Shown here: piece by piece, positions 52,735 through 61,542 of the stretch
How positions within the stretch are numbered: the first letter of the stretch is position 1
Layout of the letters: every line of letters starts with the position of its first letter
DNA from: Microcystis aeruginosa FD4
Lineage (GTDB): Bacteria > Cyanobacteriota > Cyanobacteriia > Cyanobacteriales > Microcystaceae
Length of the DNA stretch: 64,000 bases
Direction: 5' to 3'
Assembly (NCBI RefSeq): GCF_009792235.1
Contig: NZ_CP046973.1
Location: 2,108,001-2,172,000 of the forward strand
The notes under the pieces: model-generated
Database searches by the model: none
Told to the model about the DNA's origin: nothing
The model's input: the letters and a program-made list of their open reading frames with translations, nothing else
Position numbers and translations under genes: made by a program

Positions 52735-53550
52735 TCAAATTAAAACAAACTTTTCCAAAGCCGCAGCCACCCCATTTAAGTTTACACTGGGGGCAACCCA
52801 ATCGGCTTGATCCTTAACGGCTTGGGGAGCATTACCCATGGCAACACCGAGACCAGCATAGGTGAGCATAGAAACATCATTAAAATTATCACCGATCGCC
52901 ATGACGTTTTGCGGTTGTAATCCTAGGATATCTTCGGCCAAAAATTGGGCGGCGCTTCCCTTGGTGGCCTCAACGTGGGTAACTTCAAAAAAAGTCGGAC
53001 TCGATTGGGTAAAGTATAAATCTTGATTTTGATAGCGTTGCTGTAAATGCTGCCAAATCTCAGCGATAAATTGCTTATCTTCCCCCATGGCCAGGATTTT
53101 AGTAGTTTTGTGGGCCACTTTGCGTAAATCTCCCACTGCTTCGGCCATAATACCCGATCGCTGCCGATAGAATTCCGTTTCCGCGTTTAATTGCCGCACA
53201 TAAAGCACATCGTCCATATAAAAATTAAGGGAGATTTTCTCTTGCCATTGGGGTTGTTCAAGATAATCTAAAAGATCGATCGCTAAGTCGGGGGAAATGG
53301 GAGTATGTCGATGGTGAACTTGAGAAACAGGATCTTGAATCCAAGCGCCATTGTAAGCAATTAAGGGTAAAGTGGATTTAAGGCGTTGATGAAAACGTAA
53401 AGCCGAGCGGTACATCCTGCCAGTGCCGATAGCGACGGGAATCCCCTTTTTTTGGACGGCCGAGACCGCTTGCACCACAGCCGGATTAACCTGATTGTTA
53501 TCCCCGGCGATCGTTCCATCCACATCAACAACGATTAAGCGAATATCCAC
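52735..53550 (-). CDS. Cof-type HAD-superfamily hydrolase
   Basis: The protein has 271 residues from GTG 53550. Motifs: LIVVDVDGTIAGDN (motif I), AIGTGRMYRSAL (II), a cap domain of the Cof type, and MAIGDNFNDVSML (IV). It is probably a sugar-phosphate or nucleotide phosphatase. An open frame continues upstream to 53808, but its first 86 codons run into the mobile element at 53716-53857 and are not HAD-like, so I reject that start. Confidence 0.85.
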   Translation of the reverse strand: MDIRLIVVDVDGTIAGDNNQVNPAVVQAVSAVQKKGIPVAIGTGRMYRSALRFHQRLKSTLPLIAYNGAWIQDPVSQVHHRHTPISPDLAIDLLDYLEQPQWQEKISLNFYMDDVLYVRQLNAETEFYRQRSGIMAEAVGDLRKVAHKTTKILAMGEDKQFIAEIWQHLQQRYQNQDLYFTQSSPTFFEVTHVEATKGSAAQFLAEDILGLQPQNVMAIGDNFNDVSMLTYAGLGVAMGNAPQAVKDQADWVAPSVNLNGVAAALEKFVLI

Positions 53551-53715
53551 AGTCTTTTCCCATTCAACGGTAACAGTTAATAGTTTGCCACTTCCCCCCT
53601 CAAAAAGGGCAAGAATTAAGTAGTCTGTTAAGACTCCCAACCGTTTATCAATCAAGGCGATTCTATCAACGCTTGAGCGGACTTTTCTCTCAATCTTGCT
53701 CACAATTCGGAACGG

Positions 53716-53857
53716 GGCTCTCTTGGATTTGGTGGGTAAAATGTATTCTAAGATACAGTCCTGCTGGCGAGGGAGTGGAAGGAACCACACCAGACACAGA
53801 GGACACAAAGATCGATCCTATGTAAGTTAAACTTATCACACAGAACCTAGAAGAGCC
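53716..53857. mobile_element. Dispersed non-coding element (copy 2) with 8-bp target duplication
   Basis: The ends are GGCTCTCTTGG and CCTAGAAGAGCC. GGAACGGG lies on both sides (53709-53716 and 53858-53865), so a direct repeat of 8 bp is seen if the element is taken as starting at 53717. The sequence is about 90% identical to 17385-17527. The end sequence and 8-bp duplication fit a non-autonomous ISL3-family derivative. Confidence 0.85.
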
Positions 53858-53867
53858 GGAACGGGAA

Positions 53868-54290
53868 TTAATCAACCCAATTTTCTAAGAATAAATGCGG
53901 AATTTGTCTAAAATGTCGCAGATTTCTAGTTACTAGAGTTGCTTGATCAGCTAAGGCGATACTAGCAATTAACAAATCTGCTCTGCCAATTTTGCGGAAT
54001 TTAGAAATACCTTGTAAGCGGTCAAATTGATTGGCTGCATCTGGGTCAATTAAAATTACAGGAAGTTGATTTAATAAGGTTTCTGAACGAGAGAAAAGCT
54101 CTTGTGCTTTCAATAAATCCCTGCCTGAAAAAGCCTTAAGCAGATAATCTATCCGCCCGCGTAAAATTTCTACCTTGGTGACAATCGTAATGGCGACTTC
54201 CTCATCTTGTAAGCTTTCTAAGCGATTGATGATGTTAGTGTTGCCAGCGTGGAGATCAGTTAAAGTATCCGTGTCAAGAAGATACATCAT
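53868..54290 (-). CDS. vapC: PIN-domain toxin VapC
   Basis: The 140-residue protein has the PIN core: MYLLDTDTLTDL (first Asp), TIVTKVEILRG (Glu), KIGRADLLIASIALADQATL (Asp) and VTRNLRHF. VapC toxins cut RNA, usually tRNA or rRNA loops. It overlaps its upstream antitoxin by 17 nt. The 3' end lies 10 bp from the mobile element. Confidence 0.9.
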   Translation of the reverse strand: MMYLLDTDTLTDLHAGNTNIINRLESLQDEEVAITIVTKVEILRGRIDYLLKAFSGRDLLKAQELFSRSETLLNQLPVILIDPDAANQFDRLQGISKFRKIGRADLLIASIALADQATLVTRNLRHFRQIPHLFLENWVD

Positions 54291-54498
54291 CTTCAGTTTC
54301 AGAACGTCCCCTTGCTTGGTAAATAGAGTCTCTTAGGTCAGCAAGAGAACTATCATCACTTAAAGTACCTGCCTGTTGCAGAAAAATAGCTTTACTATTT
54401 TGGGAAGAGTTAGAAAGGGACGGGATATTCAAGGCTTTAGCCTCTTGCTCTGACAAAGGCTCACTGATTAATTTTTCTGGTTTTGGAGTAACTGCCAT
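54274..54498 (-). CDS. Antitoxin partner of VapC
   Basis: The 74-residue acidic, probably disordered protein (PEKLISEPLSEQEAKALN, LRDSIYQARGRSETEDD) overlaps vapC. It has no evident DNA-binding fold, unlike standard VapB. Identification is by size, acidity and the overlap. Confidence 0.65.
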   Translation of the reverse strand: MAVTPKPEKLISEPLSEQEAKALNIPSLSNSSQNSKAIFLQQAGTLSDDSSLADLRDSIYQARGRSETEDDVSS

Positions 54499-54631
54499 AA
54501 TTGCCCCTGGTTATTTATTAACATTAGCTTCTCTCTCGATGCGGCTATTTTTCTATGATATGCCGTGACGCGGTTCTAGCTTATCTGAACGGTCATTCCT
54601 TAAATAAAGGACATTGGGACAATGAATCGAG

Positions 54632-54651
54632 TTACAATGTAAACAGTGTAA
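54632..54651 (+). promoter_or_regulatory. Dyad TTACA...TGTAA before the second TA operon
   Basis: TTACA (54632-54636) and TGTAA (54647-54651) form a dyad 20 nt before the ATG at 54671. It is a likely operator for the RHH antitoxin that follows. The TGTAAACAGTGTAA text also overlaps the expected -10 region. Confidence 0.4.
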
Positions 54652-54670
54652 TTAAAAGTTGAAAAAATTT

Positions 54671-55114
54671 ATGTCCCAAGTTGTTAGTACCCGACTCCCC
54701 GACCGCACAGCAGAAAGACTGAAACGGTTTGCCCGTCGATTAGGAAAAACCCCTAGTGAAACCAGCGCGATTTTAATCGAGGAATCCCTCCGAGAAAGCG
54801 AGTTCCCCTATATTGAATTTCGCCATTCTCCTTTGGGGCGGCAACCCTACCTAAAAAACTCTAGTTTGGCTCTGTGGGAAGTAATTCAAATTGCTCAAAG
54901 CTACGCGCTAGATGAAGAAAAAACGGCGGCACATTTTCATCGACCCCTCGAATGGGTACGCTCCGCCCTGCTCTATGCCGAAGCCTATCGGTCAGAAGTG
55001 CAAACTGCGATCGCCGATGCTCAAACCCTCAATGAAACGACGATAAAACGACTCTTACCCCAATTGGAAACGATTACGGTTTCTCCTGATTCCCCGCTCA
55101 CGATCAGGGAATAG
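54671..55114 (+). CDS. Ribbon-helix-helix/DUF433-type antitoxin
   Basis: The protein has 147 residues from MSQVVSTRLPDRTAERL; an in-frame ATG-less extension upstream (from 54659) is unlikely. N-terminal RHH (VSTRLPDRTAERLKRFARRL) for DNA binding is followed by a DUF433-like part (SSLALWEVIQIAQSYALDEEKTAAHF). It ends 5 bp before a DUF5615 gene, the usual antitoxin-toxin pairing of this class. Confidence 0.8.
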   Translation: MSQVVSTRLPDRTAERLKRFARRLGKTPSETSAILIEESLRESEFPYIEFRHSPLGRQPYLKNSSLALWEVIQIAQSYALDEEKTAAHFHRPLEWVRSALLYAEAYRSEVQTAIADAQTLNETTIKRLLPQLETITVSPDSPLTIRE

Positions 55115-55119
55115 CTAAA

Positions 55120-55497
55120 ATGCTATCTTTTTTATTAGATGAACATATTTCTCCGACGGTTGCCGAACAAATTAGTCGCAAACGTCCAGAAATCCTGATT
55201 TTTCCCTTAATCACCTGGCAAGAAGGTCGGTATTTGGGTGATTCGGATGAAATCATCTTAAAAGCGGCAACGGTCGCCCAGTTAACTCTAGTAACATACG
55301 ACCAGAACAGTATTCCCCCGCTTTTGTGCGAATGGGGAGAAGCTCAGAAAAGTCATAGTGGCGTTATTTTTATCGATTATCAGTCCATTCCCCCTAGCAA
55401 TTTTGGTCTTTTGGTTCGTTCGCTTTTAGCCTTATGGGAGCTGCAAGGCAAGCGGGATTGGACAAACCGACTTGTTTATTTGAAGCCAAAAATTTGA
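55120..55497 (+). CDS. DUF5615 PIN-like toxin
   Basis: The 125-residue protein begins MLSFLLDEHISPTVAEQI, the DUF5615 signature (Asp of a degenerate PIN fold), with LTLVTYDQNSIPP. These genes accompany DUF433 antitoxins. It forms the second TA pair of this island, divergent from vapBC. Confidence 0.82.
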   Translation: MLSFLLDEHISPTVAEQISRKRPEILIFPLITWQEGRYLGDSDEIILKAATVAQLTLVTYDQNSIPPLLCEWGEAQKSHSGVIFIDYQSIPPSNFGLLVRSLLALWELQGKRDWTNRLVYLKPKI

Positions 55498-55529
55498 TTC
55501 GTTTGGGCACAATGGGGGTTAAACAATAG

Positions 55530-55931
55530 TTAACCATCAGGCTTCGGTTGAACAATCTTCGCCGTCACCGTCCCCACCGCATACTGGTCTTTCAAGAGAG
55601 CGATCGCCGCTGCTTCCCCAACTTCAGTCGTCAACTTACTCGTAATAATCTGCTCGTTAGTGTTATAGAATGCATTGGGTATTTTACACTTACGTTTGGG
55701 TTTGCCATTATGTTTAGAACCATTTTTGATGGTATGGCAAGAACCACATTTAGGACAACGAAATATTGAAGCTGGTGAATCTTTTGTTAGAAGATTATGT
55801 TCTAAATCTTCATCGCAATCCAACCAAAATTTAATAATCCAAGAGAAGATTTTGATAAAAACAGCAATCATAAAAAGCAAATTCTTGACATTGATCAGGT
55901 AATTATTTTTATTAGTCAATATTCTACACAA
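55530..55931 (-). pseudogene. IS1 InsA-like zinc-ribbon fragment joined to an unrelated C-terminal fragment
   Basis: The middle of the open frame has FRCPKCGSCHTIKNGSKHNG, the InsA N-terminal zinc ribbon of IS1-type transposases. The rest is cut off after PKRKCK. The frame then runs into NEQIITSKLTTEVGEAAAIA and a proper C-terminus (KIVQPKPDG), which looks like the tail of some other gene. The first 50 codons are not conserved-looking. The whole is a junction of debris. Confidence 0.65.
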
Positions 55932-55976
55932 CTCAGGCTAGATAAGCAAGAGAGCTACGCCACTACTATCGGATCA

Positions 55977-56240
55977 CTACCGCCAATTGAAGAAATTAAA
56001 ACCCGATGGCTCTGGATGGGTAAGATAGGGATAGAGAATGCCCCGACGGGCATAACTATCGAGATAGTCGATCGTAGTGGCTAGTTTAATCTTAGCCAGA
56101 TCGAGACAGAGCTTAATTCTTGCAGCTAGGGGCATTTTAGCGGGTAATTCCGCCGCCGATTCGGGACGATGGATAATCCGGACGTCCACCGCACCGATCG
56201 CCGCCCCTGTACCTAGAATGATGAGCGTGCGTCGCTGCAA
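55977..56240 (-). CDS. Small hypothetical protein downstream of the Ycf45-like gene
   Basis: The 87-residue protein has a hydrophobic N-terminus (RRTLIILGTGAAIGAVDV) then KLCLDLAKIKLATTIDYLDS. It lies 11 bp after the stop of the AAA+ gene on the same strand, so it is probably co-transcribed. I do not recognise it. Coding likelihood is moderate. Confidence 0.45.
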   Translation of the reverse strand: MQRRTLIILGTGAAIGAVDVRIIHRPESAAELPAKMPLAARIKLCLDLAKIKLATTIDYLDSYARRGILYPYLTHPEPSGFNFFNWR

Positions 56241-56251
56241 ATTCCCGACTC

Positions 56252-58063
56252 CTAAGCTGGATAGATGCGAATCCGGCGATTCGGTTCCTCTCCGAAGCTA
56301 TCGGATTGGAGACGGTAATGTTCCACTAATTCGTGCTGCATTTTTCGCACTTTCGCCGATCGCGGCAGCAACTCCACCGGTTGGCCGGTAGGAATAACGA
56401 TTTGTTCCACCGCTAACCGGGCCTCCTCTAAAGCTTCGATCTCGTCATCGCTACCGCCGCGGGCAAATAAACGCAGATCCGCACCTTCCTGATTCATCGG
56501 GTCATCAATGCCCAAAATCCGCTTTAAACCGCGAGAAATTTGCGGTAGGGTATTGGATTTGATGCCGTGGATAGGAATTTGTCGTACTTTGGCAATTTGC
56601 CGCAATTTTGACTGATTTTTAACGTGGGAACGCAGGGCCAGCACCGCGTCGGCCCCCTGTAAATCTTTGGTCAAAACGATCGGCAAATCTAGGGCCTGTA
56701 CTACCTGTTCGATCGGGGCGCGACTGACTCCGTAGGGATAGACATAAACCGGCCAATCTTCGCCATTAGGACCGGGGACGCGGACTTTTTCCGTTTCCGG
56801 TTCTTCCTGCAGCCAAGATTGTTCGAGGAGGCGATCGAAATCGTTTTCCCGGTTGAGGGGGCCCGCACCGAAACGGGCCACGGGAGTCATCCGGCCATCG
56901 GCGCGCCATCCCTTGGGTTTATCCATTTCCGGCAGATAATTGCGACGCAAAGGGGTCAAGTTTTCCGGTTTTGGTTCTTCCTGAGTGACTTGTACTTTTC
57001 CCTGCTCATCTACCCAACGGATTTGGGCAATTGCTTCCCGTCCCCGCAGCAGTTGGTCGATAGTGGTGGATACGTCTTCGTGGATGACCCAGCGCTGACG
57101 TTCCAACATTTCGATGGCAATGTCAAAGGTGGGCGGTGCTTTGCGTTCTAAAACGGTTTTCTGAGAACCCCGGCGGCGCGCTTCTTCGTCTCCAAGAGTT
57201 ACTGCCTGAATTCCCCCGACTAAATCCGATAAAGTCGGGTTTTTAATTAAATTTTCTAATTGATTGCCGTGGGCGGTTCCCACTAACTGCACCCCGCGTT
57301 CGGCGATCGTGCGAGCGGCCAGAGCTTCTAATTCCGTACCGATCTCATCAATCACGATCACCTCTGGCATATGGTTTTCCACTGCTTCGATCATCACCTG
57401 ATGCTGCAATTCCGGACGGGCCACCTGCATCCGACGAGCGCGACCGATGGCCGGATGGGGAATATCTCCATCCCCGGCGATTTCGTTGGAGGTGTCGATA
57501 ATCACTACCCGTTTATTGAGATCGTCGGCTAAAACTCGGGCTATTTCCCGCAGGGCCGTGGTTTTCCCTACCCCCGGACGACCGAGCAGCAGCAGGGATT
57601 TACCCGTTTCCACCAGGTCGTTAATCAGGGTGATCGTACCGAAAACAGCCCGACCGATACGACAGGTTAAACCGATAATTTCCCCGTCTCGATTGCGAAT
57701 GGCACTGATGCGGTGCAGGGTGCGTTCAATCCCGGCGCGATTATCGCCGCTAAAACTGCCCACCCGGGCGATCGAATACTGGATTTCTTCTTTTGAGATC
57801 GGTTCGTCCCCCAGATCGATCGCCCCATCGGGAAAACGCGCTTCTGGTATACGTCCCAAATCCATAACCACTTCGATCAGTTGATGCTGCCGCGGCTGTT
57901 CCTCGATTTTGCTGCGAATCCGTGCGGGTAGAATTGCCAAGAGTTTGTTTAAATCGTCGGTCACTGGCATCCGAGAGGAGGGTAGGGTTTCTGGCATTAA
58001 TAATAAAAGGTTTTGGCGATTATTGGCTGTTTTTATTTCCAAGATTTTCTTGGGGTCTAACAC
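56252..58063 (-). CDS. Ycf45-like AAA+ ATPase with R3H domain
   Basis: The protein has up to 603 residues; MPVTDDLNKLLAILPARI (start at 57970) is the likelier N-terminus. P-loop GRPGVGKTTALREIA, Walker B VIVIDEIGTELEALAA and GTAHGNQLENLIKNPTL match the Ycf45/SpoIIIAA-like ATPases encoded by cyanobacteria and plastids. A C-terminal R3H nucleic-acid-binding motif is suggested by RKMQHELVEHYRLQSDSFG. The cellular role is not established. Confidence 0.88.
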   Translation of the reverse strand: MLDPKKILEIKTANNRQNLLLLMPETLPSSRMPVTDDLNKLLAILPARIRSKIEEQPRQHQLIEVVMDLGRIPEARFPDGAIDLGDEPISKEEIQYSIARVGSFSGDNRAGIERTLHRISAIRNRDGEIIGLTCRIGRAVFGTITLINDLVETGKSLLLLGRPGVGKTTALREIARVLADDLNKRVVIIDTSNEIAGDGDIPHPAIGRARRMQVARPELQHQVMIEAVENHMPEVIVIDEIGTELEALAARTIAERGVQLVGTAHGNQLENLIKNPTLSDLVGGIQAVTLGDEEARRRGSQKTVLERKAPPTFDIAIEMLERQRWVIHEDVSTTIDQLLRGREAIAQIRWVDEQGKVQVTQEEPKPENLTPLRRNYLPEMDKPKGWRADGRMTPVARFGAGPLNRENDFDRLLEQSWLQEEPETEKVRVPGPNGEDWPVYVYPYGVSRAPIEQVVQALDLPIVLTKDLQGADAVLALRSHVKNQSKLRQIAKVRQIPIHGIKSNTLPQISRGLKRILGIDDPMNQEGADLRLFARGGSDDEIEALEEARLAVEQIVIPTGQPVELLPRSAKVRKMQHELVEHYRLQSDSFGEEPNRRIRIYPA

Positions 58064-58114
58064 ATTTAGGGGTTAGTTGTCAATTAAAAAAATATTATAG
58101 TTTTTTGACCAAGG

Positions 58115-59116
58115 CTAGGCTTTTAATTGAGCCAAGAGAACAGAAGCGGCTTTAACGGCTTCTTGGTAGGCTTGGGGGTCATTTTCAAGGTTAGGCTGGT
58201 CTAAATGCTCTAAAATTGGCAAAATCAATGAACGGGCGTAACTTCCATAGGCAATACCAGCGATTTTTTCTCTCAGTCCCAGTTGCTGTAATTTGCTCAC
58301 GGTATGGTCATTGGTTCCCCCGGCTAACTGCACAAATCCAGCTAGATTGTCGGAGAGGACTTTTTTGGCCATGTTAATGGCTGGGTGGGTGGTTCCTTTG
58401 CCGATATCGCCGCTCATCGGCCGGCCGTCAGTCTGCCAAATCAGAGGACAGCTTAGGGGTGAAATAGTTTCTCGCAGATAGTGGAGGTAATCAATGATCT
58501 GCTGATCATCCTGGCAACTTATGGCGAGGATTTTTAAGTTTTTAGTTAGAGGTGCGATCGCTGGCCAGAGTCGAGCAAATTCCTCTCCATGACCGACTTG
58601 GGTATGAATTTCGATCGCATCGACTCCCATTTCGATAATTAAGGGGATGATTTCTGCGGGTTGACAGACCAGGGATTTGGTCTCGATTATTTGCCGGGGA
58701 CAAACGGGTAAGCAACGACCGCAACCATAACAGCGCTGTTCAATCACTCCTTCCCCATCGATAGCATCAGCGGGACAGATTTTTTCGCAGGGACGGGGAC
58801 AATCGACTGGACAGAGTTGCGGATTAAAGACAGCTTTACGAAAGTGGGGATCTTCACCGTCATTGAGACTGACCATTAACCAAGGTCGTCGATTGGCAGG
58901 GAATCCGGCGATTTTTTCGGCGGTTTCGATGCCTTCGCGGGCCGCAAGGATCACGGCTCGATCAGCGGCCACATCAATACAATCAGCCCCGGCCATAGTA
59001 TAGGTCAAAGCGAGGTTGCGAATCGTGGGCAAATCCTGGTAACTAGCTCCACAGATGAGCTTGAACCAGTGACCCGCAACTAAGGACCAGAAGGGAGAGG
59101 AGTTTTTATCTAGCAC
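58115..59116 (-). CDS. ldpA: Light-dependent period protein LdpA (iron-sulfur)
   Basis: The 333-residue protein matches LdpA by FKLICGASYQDLPTIRNLA, and by two ferredoxin-like 4Fe-4S sites: CPVDCPRPCEKICP and CYGCGRCLPVCP. LdpA senses redox state and passes light input to the circadian clock in Synechococcus. It is probably cytoplasmic. It is monocistronic, divergent from nothing nearby. Confidence 0.9.
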   Translation of the reverse strand: MLDKNSSPFWSLVAGHWFKLICGASYQDLPTIRNLALTYTMAGADCIDVAADRAVILAAREGIETAEKIAGFPANRRPWLMVSLNDGEDPHFRKAVFNPQLCPVDCPRPCEKICPADAIDGEGVIEQRCYGCGRCLPVCPRQIIETKSLVCQPAEIIPLIIEMGVDAIEIHTQVGHGEEFARLWPAIAPLTKNLKILAISCQDDQQIIDYLHYLRETISPLSCPLIWQTDGRPMSGDIGKGTTHPAINMAKKVLSDNLAGFVQLAGGTNDHTVSKLQQLGLREKIAGIAYGSYARSLILPILEHLDQPNLENDPQAYQEAVKAASVLLAQLKA

Positions 59117-59717
59117 TTTTTTATCCTATCGCAGCCAGCCCCTAAACGTCAGCCTTGTGCTGCTCTGATACTAAATCTGTCTAACCAATCACTGCACCCG
59201 ACCAAGAGTTAGACTAATAATATCATCCGAAGTTGATGATAGCAGATCAGTTCAGCCGTTAGCGGTCAAAAGGAGAAGCTGTGCAATTATCCAAGCTTGA
59301 AAAGGTCGATTTAAGAGAAGTTTGGCAGCATGAAGGCCCGGATTTTACAATCATTTAGTTAGGGCTGGCTGAATAAATCTAAAAACCTTGTTGGATAATA
59401 TTTTTAGGCTTTTTTGAAATCAAAAAGTACCAGCCTTTGGAGTGATCGGGGGGGAAATTTAGGCACTTTTTCCCTGAAAATTAGGTAATTGACCGCCTGA
59501 AAATCGGTAAAACCCTACACCCTACACCCTAAACCCCACACCCTACCCCCACGAAAAACTTTTTGCCGCAAACCCTAGTTAGCTACCAATTTTCTAGCAA
59601 TTTTAGGTCAAAACTTACCTAAAACCACCCAACCCCAACGCCTTATTGAGAATGGAAAGGGGAACGCGGAGCCGACCAATAAGGTGAAAACCCGCTCAGT
59701 GAGGGAGTTTTGTTCTA
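59117..59717. other. Repeat-rich gap before the tRNA genes
   Basis: It holds GATACTAAATCTG (59168, an end of the 21649-type MITE), the gene remnant at 59281-59358, and from 59360 a stretch with GGCTGAATAAATCTAAAAACC (compare 8320-8340), CCTACACCCTAAACCCC-type repeats (59513-59547) and AAAAACTTTTTGCCGCAAACCC (compare 26632). No intact gene is seen. Confidence 0.7.
59281..59358 (+). pseudogene. N-terminal remnant of a DUF4268-like gene
   Basis: GTG 59281 with AGGAG upstream opens VQLSKLEKVDLREVWQHEG, a start typical of DUF4268-domain proteins (LREVW-x-HE). The frame stops after 25 codons, where the repeat beginning GGCTGAATAAATC abuts it. The rest of the gene is missing. Confidence 0.6.
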
Positions 59718-59789
59718 AGCCCGTGATGAGGATTGAACTCATGACCTCACCCTTACCAAGGGTGTGCTCTACCACTGAGCTACACGGGC
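59718..59789 (-). tRNA. tRNA-Thr (GGU anticodon)
   Basis: The 72-nt cloverleaf is read on the minus strand: acceptor GCCCGTG/CACGGGC, D arm AGCTCAGTGGTAGAGC, anticodon loop CTTGGTAAG with GGT, T arm with GTTCAATC. No CCA is encoded. Confidence 0.95.
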
Positions 59790-59800
59790 ATTGATCGTGG

Positions 59801-59882
59801 TGGGCCGGGCCGGATTCGAACCAGCGTAGGCGTAGCCAACGGATTTACAGTCCGCCCCCATTAACCACTCGGGCACCGACCC
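59801..59882 (-). tRNA. tRNA-Tyr (GUA anticodon)
   Basis: The 82-nt class II tRNA has acceptor GGGTCGG/CCGGCCC, anticodon stem and loop CGGACTGTAAATCCG with GTA, a long variable arm (TTGGCTACGCCTACGC) and T loop GTTCGAATC. It lies 11 bp upstream of tRNA-Thr on the same strand; they are probably co-transcribed. Confidence 0.96.
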
Positions 59883-59964
59883 ATTAATTCCACGATTATC
59901 AATCATAGCACCCTTAGCTAAAACAGACAAGTGTTTAAGGAAAAAAATTTTTGAGCCATAAAAT

Positions 59965-59998
59965 AACTCCCGTTCAAGCCAGGGCTTGAACGGGAGTT
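59965..59998 (-). terminator. Intrinsic terminator after petF
   Basis: AACTCCCGTTCAAGCC (59965-59980) pairs perfectly over 16 bp with GGCTTGAACGGGAGTT (59983-59998), loop 2 nt, just after the petF stop. On the minus strand it is followed by ATTTT. Confidence 0.9.
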
Positions 59999-60019
59999 TT
60001 CTGACAATCTTGAGAGAGA

Positions 60020-60316
60020 TTAGGACAAAGCTTCTTCTTCTTGGTGGGTGACGATCACACAGTCCGAGGTAGGATAGGAGACACAGGTGAGGATAAAACC
60101 AGCTTCAATTTTATCGTCATCTAAGAAGGATTGATCGGATTGATCAACGCTACCGGACACAAGTTTACCGGCACAGTTGGAGCAAGCTCCCGCGCGGCAG
60201 GAATAAGGTAAGTCCAGTCCTGCCTCTTCAGCTACATCGAGAATGTACTCATCATCGGGAACATCAATTATATGCTCGCCATCGGGGGTTTTCAGGGTGA
60301 CTTTATAAGTTGCCAT
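60020..60316 (-). CDS. petF: Plant-type [2Fe-2S] ferredoxin I
   Basis: The 98-residue protein has the cluster cysteines in CRAGACSNCAGKL and FILTCVSYP and matches photosynthetic ferredoxin (PDDEYILDVAEEAGLDLPYS). It carries electrons from photosystem I to FNR and other enzymes. Monocistronic with a strong terminator and a 590-bp upstream gap. Confidence 0.97.
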   Translation of the reverse strand: MATYKVTLKTPDGEHIIDVPDDEYILDVAEEAGLDLPYSCRAGACSNCAGKLVSGSVDQSDQSFLDDDKIEAGFILTCVSYPTSDCVIVTHQEEEALS

Positions 60317-60906
60317 CGGTTGTTCCTCTTATTGAATGCTAGTGAAAGCGGCAGTCTCTACAATTGCCTCTCGCCCGTCGTCAAAGTGAACGATTCGAGC
60401 GAGTTTCATTTTTGATACTACGGGAAAATCTCCCTGACTCAGCCTTGCATTAGTAATGACAGTCTTAAATAAACTTAAAATAAAATTTACTTATAGATGT
60501 AACCCAGAATTCTTGACGCTCCTTGCTCGATCTCTAGATAATTTCATCGATCTACAATCTAGCTAAACTAACCACTACTAAGCATTTGGAGCCATAATGT
60601 TCATTGTTTTTTTAGTCTTAAGCCGATTTTTGTCAAATATTAATTTAACTTATAGTTAAGATAGATGTCAATGAATTGTCTTTAACCCAGCCAAGAAATT
60701 GCTTTTCGGGACTACTGCCGCTAACACATCTAGGGAAACTATGAAAAAATATATTGACAATCAAACTGATAAATGATAAAGGGAGATAAATCCCCTGTTG
60801 CTAGGGCTACCACCCGTTATAACGGATGGCTAACCCTCCCTGACGATTTTATGGTTTTCGGATTGTCAGTTTTCTAGGATATGGTTCACCGATTAGGAAT
60901 CAGTAA
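60317..60906. other. Gap upstream of petF
   Basis: It contains the petF promoter region (unmapped) and the hairpin at 60803-60837 that follows prx on the minus strand. A long AT-rich stretch (60460-60780) shows no gene. No tandem repeats are seen. Confidence 0.6.
60803..60837 (-). terminator. Hairpin downstream of the peroxiredoxin gene
   Basis: AGGGCTACCACCCGTT and AACGGATGGCTAACCCT pair with three mismatches. It lies 70 bp after the peroxiredoxin stop and is a candidate terminator, without a T run. Confidence 0.45.
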
Positions 60907-61542
60907 TTACTTATTAGGTTGGGGAGTCATGCGTAGATAGGGTTTGATTTCTTCAACTCCTTTGGGGAATTTGCTGCGAGCTTCTTCAGTGGGAATAGAG
61001 GGAACCACCACACAATCGCCGCCGTCGGTCCAGTTAGCCGGGGTAGCCACTTGATAGTTATCGGTGAGCTGCAGGGAGTCGATTACGCGCAGGATCTCGT
61101 TAAAATTGCGTCCCGTGCTGGCAGGATAGGTAATAGTTAAACGTAATTTTTTGTTGGGATCGATGATAAACACCGAGCGTACCGTGAGATTATTGAGGGA
61201 ATTGGGGTGAATCATGCCGTAGAGATCGGACACTTTGCGATCGCCATCGGCGATAATCGGATAGTTAACGGTAGTGTTTTGAGTTTCGTTGATGTCATTA
61301 ATCCAACCCCGATGGGATTCGGCACTATCCACACTCAAAGCGATAACTTTAACATTACGTCGCTCAAATTCTGACTTAAGACTAGCCACCGTACCTAATT
61401 CCGTGGTACAAACGGGGGTGTAATCAGCCGGGTGCGAGAACAGCACCACCCAGCTATCTCCTACCCACTGGTGAAAAGAAATCGGACCTTCACTAGAATC
61501 TTGTGTAAAATCTGGAACGATATCACCCAATTGGAGAGCCAT
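60907..61542 (-). CDS. 1-Cys peroxiredoxin
   Basis: The 211-residue protein has the peroxidatic Cys in SHPADYTPVCTTELG, with no second resolving Cys in the usual 2-Cys C-terminal VCP. It shows the Prx6-like C-terminal domain (YPASTGRNFNEILRVIDSLQ). It reduces hydroperoxides in the cytoplasm. Monocistronic. Confidence 0.93.
   Translation of the reverse strand: MALQLGDIVPDFTQDSSEGPISFHQWVGDSWVVLFSHPADYTPVCTTELGTVASLKSEFERRNVKVIALSVDSAESHRGWINDINETQNTTVNYPIIADGDRKVSDLYGMIHPNSLNNLTVRSVFIIDPNKKLRLTITYPASTGRNFNEILRVIDSLQLTDNYQVATPANWTDGGDCVVVPSIPTEEARSKFPKGVEEIKPYLRMTPQPNK

Noticed and set aside
53551..53808. N-terminal 86-codon extension of the HAD hydrolase
   Set aside because: It lies partly in a mobile element, has no HAD similarity, and a GTG start at 53550 gives the normal length.
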